The position numbers were made by a program, and so were the translations under genes. The notes beneath the pieces are model-generated. The model was given only the letters and a program-made list of their open reading frames with translations. It ran no database searches and was not told the origin of the DNA. A stretch of 64,000 nt of DNA from Spongilla lacustris (Eukaryota; Porifera; Demospongiae; Spongillida; Spongillidae), in the NCBI GenBank assembly GCA_949361645.1, contig OX442417.1:162278-226277 (forward strand). Direction: 5' to 3'. Within the stretch, counting starts at the first letter, position 1. Each line of letters begins with the position of its first letter. Of this stretch, positions 54,386 to 64,000 are shown piece after piece.

Positions 54386-55500
54386 GAAGGATAAGAATTT
54401 CTCATACTTTTTCCTCCGTACCAAATCGAAACATGAACAGCGGACGCAAACTGCGCATGCGCACACGCTTTTTATTTTGTAAATTTAAACGAAAAACAGA
54501 AAGTCTTTGAAAAAATCAGGAACTAATGCATTTTTCTTGGATGTCGTTTAGTATACTTGTCTATAATACTCTCGATATCCAATTCTAAATCATAGTGCTC
54601 GTACATCAATATAAGTGCATTAAATCTATCTTCTCCCATTGTGCTTCGAGACGCATTTTTGATAAATTTCAATGAGGAGTTTGTTCTCTCAACATCACTA
54701 GCTGATCAGTACTGCATGAAGTCAAAAGCAGAAGGTGAATTATTTTAGTGATGTTTAGATACATCAATGGGCGTGCTCTTCTGTCTGCGAGGGTTTCTGC
54801 CAGTGTACTGGGCTTATCAGCTTGGCTTCTCCACATACATGCCCAAGAGATAACTCCTGTTCAAGGTAATCTGGAGAAGGTAGATCGTACACGTTGTATT
54901 CTAAATCAGAACTACCGGGTGGATGCTGTTCAATATTGGATGGAATCAGACGCAGACGACGTATAAACGATACGCGCTTTTGTAGCGCATATACAATAAT
55001 GGGCCGAAGGGGCGTACGCCCCCCCCCCCCCCCCCCCCCCCCCCCCCCTTCCACTGGTTACGGCAGTAACTCTCATATAGGATTTGTGCCGTATCATGAA
55101 ATCATTCAAAAACTCGACCCGCGTATAACTCACGAACCGAGAAACGGATAGTGTAGCTCTTTGTTGCTATCGAGCCACAATGGGAAAGACGATCATTTTG
55201 ATGTTTTGTTCAAGTCGTTAAACCGTTTACTTTAAGAGAACAAAAAAGCTCGTAGTCTCGTTCCCAGACCGTAGTTTGTCCATAGTCGTCGTCGTCCTTA
55301 TGGGTGAGTATAACTCGAGATAGGAAAGGTTTTAAAGAGCGACAGTTACACCAATAAATCTAGAATGTACCTACCGACTGCCCCTTGATGTCAGATATAC
55401 ATGTTTGGTATGAAGCAATAATTACGTCGGAGTACCAAACACAAGCGTTCCCATGACAATACCCATACGTATAATTAGACATTTATGGTACCATTAACCT
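54386..55500. other. Unassigned stretch with C30 tract and two dispersed motifs
   Basis: Holds a C30 run (55019-55048), an inverted copy of the 36952 repeat (55057-55098) and GTCTCGTTCCCAGACC (55255-55270). No gene recognised. Confidence 0.5.
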
Positions 55501-55503
55501 TTA

Positions 55504-56635
55504 GGGAGCGTCCATAAATGATGTCACGCTTTTTTGAGGAATATTGGACCATACATACATATGTTGTCCACATTTGTCACAAAAGTAAGAACCATACCCC
55601 CATACCCCAGCTTTAAATGATGTCACATTTCATTACACCATACCCCCCCCCCCCCCCCACACACACACAGTCACACACACAAATATGAAATTTCTTTATT
55701 CTTTTTCCACAGCAGGCTGTCAACTATTGATTCTGATGTACTAGTATAGTGTTTTTGTATTTATTCAAGTAATTATTTTTAGCGAGTTATTGTCGTATCT
55801 TGGATTAGTTCATGCATGCAAGCACTGTTTTTTAATCCCTTTCTATGACGATTGGCACAGTTGCTTAATTCAAAGCTACAGTGTATCTTCTTTCGATGGT
55901 TCTTGGAAGTGTTCATGCAATGTAATTACTGGGAGTTGATCTCCTACATGGGGAACATGAATGTTTTTGTTTTGCTCAGCAGCAATGTCTTCCCCAATCT
56001 GCTGCTTCTCCATCAGGGTGGCTTTTCTGTGATACAATCCAACTAACATTTTGCAAGATTGAAATTTTTTCTTGGAGCACTTCTTGAGCTCTTGCTCTTT
56101 TAGCTGGTTTTGCCATAGCTGAAGTTGAACTGCTTGCACGATTCAGAGCTAGATTTTCTGAGCGTGTACTCATGCCGCTTGATTCTATAATAATAGCATT
56201 GTGAATGCAACTTTTCGTAGAGATCGATCCCAATTCAGTCTGGCCTTGGCATGGAGTAATGTTTCCTCCGCCGGCTTATAAGGTAGACTACTCCAAAAGC
56301 CAAAAATTAAAGCTGTCTTTTCTTCCTAAGGAACACCATTGCTTGCTCCTCCTCAAATTTAGCACTGATTGACATCGGGCAAATTGTCCGCCTTTTTTAT
56401 GTCGTTCCAGATCTTGATGGAATTTTCATGGTTTAATTGATTTCTTTGATGCGTGTGTGCCTTCTTATGGGTACAAACCGACGCCATCATATTGAATATT
56501 AACTTTTCAAAATAAATTCATATGTCACGCTACTGTTACCATACATACATACCCTATATACCATGTCCAATCCAGTCACGTTAAGGGGAACCATACATAC
56601 ATATGGTCAGCGTGACATCATTTGTGAACGCTCCC
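55504..56635. mobile_element. TIR DNA transposon remnant, possibly PIF/Harbinger-like
   Basis: Ends GGGAGCGTCCATAAATGATG and CATCATTTGTGAACGCTCCC form about 27-bp imperfect inverted repeats. Flanking TTA on both sides fits a 3-bp target. Sub-terminal CCATACATACATATG and CCATACCCCC blocks occur at both sides. It contains minus-strand coding debris (55876-56233, with KKCSKKKFQSCKMLVGLY) but no recognisable transposase. Superfamily assignment rests on the ends and TTA only. Confidence 0.7.
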
Positions 56636-56664
56636 TTAACTGACGTTGTCATCACGGGAACGAA

Positions 56665-56942
56665 AGAGGAGAAAAAAAGCGACAAGAGGAATACCTCCTA
56701 AATCGAGACTATGAGTTAGAGTCCTCCCGAGTTCGGTACGATGCTGATGCTGAACAAAGGCGGGAGTTTGCTCGTGACATGTACAGAGCAAATCTGGAGT
56801 CGAACCGAGCTTATAAAAGGTGGCGACAGGAAAAGAATTCCATTGCGGTGCGAGCTTCTAAGAGTTATGAACTGAACTCAGACGAGAAACGAGCCATGGC
56901 CAGAAATTGCATGCCTTCATTACTAATTCCTGACGCGTTATG
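56665..56942 (+). pseudogene. Charged coding relic with Tyr/Arg repeats
   Basis: A plus frame from about 56668 reads RQEEYLLNRDYELESSRVRY, then DADAEQRREFARDMYRAN, then KRWRQEKNSIAVRASKSYEL, to a stop at about 56940. Composition and periodicity match the relic at 40147-40400. No start codon or flanking domains. Confidence 0.4.
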
Positions 56943-58080
56943 ACGTTTTTCCCGTTTCATTACCGTGCACGCGTCCATTGAAATGTATGGAGGATGACAC
57001 TCTTTTGATCACTGTCACTCAGGAAAAGATGCCCATGACAAGGAAAAAGAACTTTATGATGAAGAGGATCATAAGGTATACCTCTGTCGTTAAACAAAAA
57101 AATTAGCCCTCTTCCTGACGCTTCCTCATCAGAATTTCAGTGTTTCCATAGACATGTATGGATTTTGATTTTAAAAATGAGCGGGTTTTTCAAGACATTT
57201 ATGCTTCCTGACGAAAATCCAAGCTAGAAAAGACTAACTGCTGTTAGTAAAACCATTAGGGCTGGAGTGTGACATATTCTAACGTTCATGACCCTTTTAC
57301 CCTCGCTTCCCTGATCACTTTTATCATTAAGGTTCATATGTCTTTGTAAATACCAATATTCAATAATAAATCGACAAACGCCGCGTGCGTGCCCTGCCGC
57401 GATGAAGGTTTCAAACAAGAAGGCACAAATCACCGACCACGGTATGAATCCTAGCAACGAACGTTCGATACTTGATAGCTTGTTACACATGTGCGTCTGA
57501 TTTCGACTGTTGTGCGTGTGCATGGGTGGCAATATAGATGCGATTGTACTTTTTTTTTTGGTAGTAGGCCTACTCGGCTGCTCCAACATTCTTTTTAAGC
57601 CCTAGCTGTAGGGCGCGATCATGTTCGGAGTGTTTTAGCTACCTATATGTACATGTACATGGATTCTACAACGGCTTGTTTTGGTTGCGTTGGTTTTAAA
57701 CGATTCGATTCCGGCTTACTCACCTATATTGCTAATTCTACCACAAGGAGTTCGTGGATGTAATCCCTATAGCAAAGCCACATTTTTGCACCTGTTCTAC
57801 CTTCATTAATATTTGTAAAGATGGGCATGTCCTTACGTGCAAACTTGACGCCATATTTTTGTTCAATTTTTTTGTTGCAACTAATAGTACTTACGTATCT
57901 GTATCTGTGCGTGTCTATATATTTTTTCATCTCTGCAGAATGAAAACTACCAATTATTGGCAATACAGCAACAAAAAAACCGTTCCACAGAGACAAACCT
58001 TATAAGGATATATCACGTGAGGAATACATGCGGTAACAACCTACTTTTTTATTATATCCACATGGGGAAGGTGGAAAGGG
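56943..58080. other. Unassigned stretch
   Basis: A 121-codon minus-strand frame (57224-57589) has one hydrophobic segment (LGFIPWSVICAFLFETFIAA) but no recognisable family. Nothing else is supported. Confidence 0.35.
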
Positions 58081-58084
58081 TGAC

Positions 58085-58312
58085 AGTCATGTGAAGGTGG
58101 AGGGAGGTAGTTTTGTGAAGGTGGAGGGAGGTAGTTTTGTGAAGGTGGAGGGAGGTAGCCTTGTGAAGGTGGAGGGAGGTAGTTTTGTGAAGGTGGAGGG
58201 AGGTAGTTTTGTGAAGGTGGAGGGAGGTAGCCTTGTGAGATAGCCTTGTGGAGGTAGCCTTGTGAGATAGCCTTGTGGAGGTAGAGGAGAGAGTGCCTTG
58301 TGAAGGCGGATG
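58085..58312. repeat. 27-bp tandem repeat
   Basis: About six copies of GTGAAGGTGGAGGGAGGTAG plus TTTT/CCTT variants, then shortened GAGATAGCCTTGTGGAGGTA units. Confidence 0.93.
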
Positions 58313-59250
58313 GGAGATATCCTTGTGGAACAGTTGGGAAAAGGTAATACTTGTAGGCCCTTCTCCCTAGAGATGAGGAATTTGATAGCACATCCCAGAG
58401 GCAGCCACTGGGATATGAATCAAATTAAGTTTAAAGGTTTCTGATGTAGGGTACAGTTAGAAGGAGATAGATCTACGTGTTACATGCATGTAGATGTAGG
58501 ACCAAAGAATAATTGTTTAAAGTGGCTACAATTGTCACATCCTGTGGTGTCCACCTTTATTAGTTTGGTTAGAAAAACTCCTTGGTTTGGTTGTACACAT
58601 AGCACAGACACCAGTTGTCTGCCAGGAGAGGAGGCTTACCTACATGACCACCTGGTATGGACCATGGACTGGACACAAAGTTTTGCATCTCATGGACTGT
58701 GCCAGCCACCCTTCCAACATGCACCTGGTGAAAACACTTCAGCAACAACTCAAATGGAAGGCTTTTTTATGTGGTCCAGCTATATGTACATGGCTCTGCA
58801 GATGTATGTAATAGGTGATGTAACAGTTGTGGTGTGACATTTATATTTATTTGGTTATGTATTGGTTGTGTATGTGTGTGATAAATGTGGAAAGTTCAGA
58901 AGGTATTACATGTACTAACAGAGAATGTAGCTGACTCAAAGTCTTTGTGGTCACCTATTTAATTAGGGTGGTGGCATGTGGTCATTAGTTATGGCTGTTA
59001 TGTAAACGTTTCACATGCATGGCCTAGTACATACATGTAGGTTCTACATGTATCCAGCATCCTTGCCATTGTGTATGAGTCATGATCACTAGCCTTCATG
59101 CCATCGGCCATCGATCTTTTCATTGATGACAGATCAGAGCTGCATCATGGCATCCTTTTTTGTGCCATCGCTTTAGTATTTGTAGGAGTAAATTAGATAG
59201 ACAGGTGCATGTATGTGATCTTTTCTTCAACTGCATGCCCATGCAAGTCC
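58313..59250. other. Unassigned stretch
   Basis: Two overlapping plus-strand open frames (58484-58837 and 58587-58811) lack a recognisable domain. No supported gene. Confidence 0.35.
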
Positions 59251-59254
59251 ATTG

Positions 59255-59480
59255 TCGTGTGTATGTGTGTGTATGTGTGTGTATGTGTGTATGTGTGTGT
59301 ATGTGTATGTGTGTGTGTGTATGTGTGTGTGTATGTGTGTATGTGTGTGTGTATGTGTGTGTATGTGTGTGTATGTGTGTGTGTATTGTGTGTATTTGCA
59401 TGTACATGTGTGTGTATTTGCATGGACATGTGTGTGTGTATTTGCATGTACATGTGTGTGTGTGTGTGTATTTGCGTGCA
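59255..59480. repeat. GT-rich microsatellite
   Basis: (GTATGTGTGT)n grading into TTTGCATGTACATGTGTGTG repeats. Confidence 0.95.
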
Positions 59481-60810
59481 TGGTATTTGCATTTGGGTGT
59501 GGGTGCATGTGCTTTCCTACCTGCCGCTCAATCATAAAAAAGTAGAACACACGGCATAACAAACACACACATCTCAGGCCAACTGCCGAATACGTTTACG
59601 GCTGTTCATCCTTCTTGTATACCCTAGCCAAAATTCCGGCGGAGCTGGATAGAAATGAGTACAGGACTTAACCTCGTAGCAGATATTGGGTCTGGGAACG
59701 AGACTGCTATGGAGTGAGCGCGAGCGACCTTGGCTGCCAATTGATCCATATACAGTCATTAATCGACGATATACAGTATAATAGGGCCAGGACACAGTGG
59801 AGAGTCCAGGTGTGAATATCCGCCGCCATGCATATGTTAATTCTTTAGCTAGTGGAAGGCAATATCCTTAACACACCTCCACGAGAACTTCTAGTATGTT
59901 ATCAAAAACAAGCCAGTCATGTCAGAGCGATGCACATGCAGATAGATATATATACAATACATGTAATTATACATGTACTGATAATCATGCATCTTAACGA
60001 GCGAGTCTGGTAGTCACACCTATATATCATATTATGTAGTAGCTACTCCACAGCAGCGGTTCTATTAGCTCGACCTTCGCGTTATGGGGGTTTCAAGCCT
60101 ATCCAGTTGAAGTTCGATGTTGTACGTCTGGCTAGCGAGACTAGCGTATACCAAGAATTAGATTGATAGCGAGTGTAGAGCTATTACATTGTATATCCAC
60201 AATACTATCAGATGGGTACAAATCTTGGTATAGGCCTAGGCTTGATACCCGACCCTCCACCAAAAGGCTACGCCCAACTACTATACAATGGATCAAAATG
60301 GTAGATCACGTGACCTCTAGAATGCATACAATGGCAGGGGCACGAGTACAACGAGTATGCTTAGATCACTAAAATCGACGATAGCTGTAGTTTGGAAGGA
60401 TTTTATGTAACAGCGATGCCTATTCCTAACTTCCCTACCATGCAGACATACAATGCATTTATTAAAAGACAATAACAATAATATATTTTAATAAATTAAT
60501 TAGCAGTTTTAATAACGTGATAAATCTCTAAAGTACCTAGTGAGTTTAATGGTGCAATTAGATTTTTTTAATCACAATCGTACGCCGAGTTATACATCGA
60601 TGTCCACAATTTCTGGACATGCTTCTAAGAGGGAAAGCTTGGCGCGCGAGTTTCGATCTAGAACAGCTGCAAATGTAGCATAACTGTGTTGCTAGGCAAT
60701 AAACATGGGACTGGATATTACAATCGTATTTACTTGTACATTGTACTAGTATGTACGGGTTGCAAAGTACATGTACACCTGTATACTAGTAGTCACTTAT
60801 AAAAAAAAGA
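59481..60810. other. Unassigned intergenic stretch
   Basis: Contains GGTCTGGGAACGAGAC (59689-59704), another copy of the dispersed motif. No gene or larger repeat recognised. Confidence 0.45.
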
Positions 60811-60815
60811 ATGAA

Positions 60816-61109
60816 ACAAGATATAAAAACATTCTCTCTGAGAAAGTTAGTGGTATATAGGATTTGAAGGCAATGGTGGTGTAAAAAGGAAAGGAACAAG
60901 AGATCAACAATAATTAATGGTACAATTTTTTTGAATAATCCTATATTTAGCAATGTAAAATGTATACATACTACGAAAGTGTTAAATATATCACTTTTCA
61001 AAAAATTTGTACCATCGTTGATCTCTTGTTCCCTTCCTTTTTACACCACCATTGCCTTCAAATCCTATATACCACTAACTTTCTCAGAGAGAATGTTTTT
61101 ATATCTTGT
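60816..61109. mobile_element. Palindromic MITE (294 bp), same family as 42770-43083
   Basis: Arms of about 120 bp with ends ACAAGATATAAAAA...TTTTTATATCTTGT and shared sub-terminal blocks (ATAGGATTTGAAGGCAATGG). Both copies also share GTGAAA/ATGAAA left of the end. Confidence 0.88.
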
Positions 61110-61519
61110 ACGATATGTGTGTTCGAGCTTAGCCCCAATGAATTAGACTCGAGGGGACCAAGCCATTGCCTAAGCCTACTGTTGCTGTCGCTGTCACTGC
61201 ATGTCATTTGATGAATCATGCAGTGCTGCTGCTTTGGTCACCTAGGCCTACATTTATGTCATCCATCTGTACTGAGGAATTACATCCGTCACTTTCTGTG
61301 GCTCCCTCAGTATCTAAGCAGGGTTGCTTAGCTTGGTGCTTTCGAGTGTGCGCAACGGCTTCGATCATTAATTTGGAAGTACTGGCCAGTATGTGAGCGT
61401 AGATTGTTGAAGCCGTGGATATTGTTCCACAGATACAGTGTACGTTCTACTCCTAGAGCTACCACAAACCTGTCCTTCCTTGCCATACGTCGCTTTGAGT
61501 AAATTTTCTCACTACTATA

Positions 61520-61591
61520 CATAGGCGGCGGAAGGTGAATAAACCTGGGGGGGCGGAAAAGTAAAACTGGGGGGTTCGGCCAAATACGAAC

Positions 61592-61622
<31 letters not shown>

Positions 61623-62376
61623 GCAGGGGGTCCCCACATTCACTACTGGATGGCTCTTTTACTACGGCGTTTCCACCCGGCACTCTCGTCTACTTGCGGC
61701 CGAGGCACCTCCCTCTCGCCAGCAAGGGGGTGTGGAGGAGCGCTGTAAGCTCCCTAATCGGGGTCTGGGGCGGAGCCCCAGAAGCTTTCACACTTTACGC
61801 TTCAAATCCCGCTAAAAATTAGTCGGCTGCCGTGCGAATGCATGTATATATACATGTACCAGAGATAATAAATAAATAAATAGTCCGTGTTTAACGAGCG
61901 TATCTTCTTCGTACTCGTAAAACGCTTCCATGTACCTATTTAAACATTTCAGGAAAGAACTGGTACTCCAACAGAATAGCACGCAGCTGAGTTCGCAATT
62001 ACGTCGATACGCTCGTTTAAACACGGGCCATTTTTTTCGGTGGGGGCGGAGGGGGGATATATCGCGGTGGACAATAGTTATTAATACATGTCAAAAGTTC
62101 ATTGCGACAACGAAGCCCGGTGAAGCGAAGCAGTTTATGACCGGTTTATGGTTTGCTATACTGAAGTGCATGCGTTACATATAACGTACGCGCATCTATA
62201 TATACCATTAATTAGAATATAACTTGCGGAAGTCATGCATGGTCACATGTAATAAAATAGCTGTATACTACCAAAAATCTGGGGGGGGGGGGGGGCTGAA
62301 TGATACTTCCGCCCCCCCCCCATGGCAAAAGTGGGGGGGCAAAAGCCCCCTAGCCCCCCCGTCTCCGCCGCCTATG
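61520..62376. mobile_element. TIR element with G/C-run arms and 5-bp target duplication
   Basis: Ends CATAGGCGGCGGA (61520-61532) and TCCGCCGCCTATG (62364-62376). CTATA flanks both sides. Sub-terminal parts are rich in G7-G8 blocks, including a G29 run (61592-61620) and a G15 run (62281-62295), arranged as degenerate inverted arms. No transposase. An unrelated 20-bp inverted repeat (GTGTTTAACGAGCGTATC) lies inside at 61886-62034. Confidence 0.8.
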
Positions 62377-63309
62377 CTATATTGTCAGCGGCAAATGGCG
62401 GTTTCGCGGTATTTACACGTACACTATAATACTGGTTTTTGAGCAAGCCAAACCTGTTTCAATCGCGGCAGTATCGCTGATCTGCATGATCTTGAATCTA
62501 GTGAATCTCTAATATAAAACAAAGCACCAAGTGTACATCAAAGTGGTCATCATCCTTATTTAAGGATGAAATAAGGATCGCAGGAGATGAAATATTACAT
62601 GTAATACACTGGTACAGTGAAAGAGAATACAGTATAAGTTATTACGTGTACATGTATTACATCGAATACCCAAAGTGACATCACAGAATGACATCATGTT
62701 TTGATACGTCATCATATATCAAAATTTCTGTCTGATAACGGAATTTTTTTACTTTGCCACATTGTAACTTAGAACCGAAAATGAGGATAGAAGTACAAAT
62801 TTTCATATAACTACTACAGGGACCTTGCAATGTGCCAACAGAAACAGTCACCTTACGGATACCTCTAATGTTTTCTGGAGTTTTTTTCCTTAACCGCCAC
62901 CCACCTCCAATTTTTTATAATCTTGAATCGATCTCCATAACTACATAGCACGCAAAGCTCAAACTGTTCATGGACATGCAGACTATAATGATATATATGT
63001 GTTCTAAATTTCAGTTGAAACCTTAACTCCATTGCATTCATGAGTTACATAACATAAATGTCATTTTAACCTTATGTCAGAAGTTACTTGCAGTAGTCCC
63101 GAAACGTACGAAATATTCATACAAAAATGCATGCTGAATCCAAAAATGTAACTTGTGTTTTCACATCATGTTTGGTTGCAGAGTTATGACTTAGAAAAAT
63201 AACTAAAGTAACGATATTTCATTTTTTACTTGCTCTGTGATAAGCACTGTAACATATAGGATTTGTGCTGCGGTGTCATGGCTCATTTTCCGCCTTTTTG
63301 AAATTTCAG
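62377..63309. other. Unassigned; presumably intron or upstream region of the next gene
   Basis: No recognisable exon. The first called exon downstream starts with an acceptor, so a 5' exon must lie here or farther left. Confidence 0.4.
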
Positions 63310-64000
63310 TTCCCACAGTGACCCTCACCAGTACCAGTTATATGACCCAGAAGGGACAGCCTGCCCAGGTGTGTGTGACCAAGGACCTTGGTACAGCCAG
63401 TGACATCACTGGGGTGATCACAGCTTATCCCATAGTGGCACCCAATGCTGCAACACGTGAGGACACACACCACAAATCAACATGTGCTCACATGTAACCT
63501 CCACCTTAACTAACTCCACAGCTCTGGTGCAGTTCACAAATGGTTCATATCCTTTCACTCTTACTGCTGGCCTTCCTGGTACCCAGACCTGTGTCAACAT
63601 TACCACACTGGATGACCATGTCCAGGGAGGTCCTAAAGTGTTCAATGTATCCATTGGACAGACCACTTCCACTGGAGGTGTGGTCAATGTAGGGACTCCA
63701 TCCAATGCCCAGGTCACCATTGTAGATACTACAGGTAGGAGAGGTGTCTTATGATGTGCGTAGTAATGGTGGTGTCTCTTTCCTTCAGTCGTGCCCTTCT
63801 CATTTCTCAATGCCACTGTTACTGTGGCAAAGAATGGCAATGCAGCAAAAGTATGTCTTCAGAAGTTGGGTGCTTCCTCTCAGAGCATTACTGTCACCTT
63901 GAATACTACTGCACTGACAGCTACATGTAAGGGACACTGTCCATTACCTCCCTCTCCTCCCCCTCACCTCCACCTCTCCTCCTCTAGCTGGTGTTGACTT
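63310..64000 (+). CDS. Partial gene with Calx-beta-like extracellular modules (four exons, open at right edge)
   Basis: Exons 63310-63456, 63522-63734, 63789-63926 and 63988-64000 have GT-AG sites and consistent phase 1. The protein alternates beta-strand-rich segments: VPTVTLTSTSYMTQKGQPAQ, then VQFTNGSYPFTLTAGLPGTQ with TCVNITTLDDHVQGG and AQVTIVDTTG, then VPFSFLNATVTVAKNGNAAK, and SGVDF at the edge. The FxxxxYxVxE/G...VTI.D pattern is that of Calx-beta repeats, common in sponge adhesion and secreted proteins. Many NxT/NxS sites fit an extracellular location. The 5' part of the gene is not seen. Confidence 0.7.

Noticed and set aside
54112..54466. ORFs spanning the N run
   Set aside because: They consist of undetermined residues and carry no information.

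Overview
The window looks like nuclear DNA of a marine invertebrate animal, most plausibly a sponge-like metazoan; the species is inference. It holds two complete, intron-rich housekeeping genes, a partial gene with Calx-beta-like modules at the right edge, and many transposons, foldback elements and minisatellites. A run of 200 Ns (54186-54385) marks an assembly gap. I saw no rRNA, tRNA, CRISPR array or prokaryotic gene structure.

Left part (1-24.4 kb). Two genes diverge from a 287-bp intergenic stretch (18067-18353). On the minus strand, a furin-like proprotein convertase of 724 residues can be followed through 17 phase-consistent exons from 18066 to 1956: signal peptide, pro-domain, S8 catalytic domain with D155/H195/N295/S371, P domain, transmembrane segment and acidic tail. 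On the plus strand, an ATG13 homologue of 343 residues runs through 13 exons from 18354 to 24245, with two probable GC-AG introns. Most longer introns of both genes carry their own minisatellite. The convertase introns also hold a Ty3/Gypsy element (5786-10180), a decayed pogo/Tigger-type DNA transposon (13513-15777), a 670-bp foldback element (15831-16499), and seven extra tandem copies of the exon carrying the catalytic serine.

Middle part (24.4-43 kb). This is repeat-dominated: fragments of a reverse transcriptase element, a 2.2-kb array of a 19-bp unit, a 1.5-kb almost perfect CCCT array, an 842-bp foldback element, a deleted relative of the pogo element, palindromic MITEs and CT-rich satellite.

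Right part (43-64 kb). An intact, intronless 892-codon gene (43929-46607) encodes a putative transposase with two C-terminal zinc fingers. It lies just inside an end beginning TATATGGGACAGT, and the same end caps the 842-bp foldback element and an 80-bp fragment next to the CCCT array. I read these as one transposon family with long terminal inverted repeats, the best candidate here for an undescribed system. Further right are a 71-bp-unit array with 344-bp higher-order structure, several TIR elements (two with clear target-site duplications), and the start of the Calx-beta-like exon series at 63310-64000.
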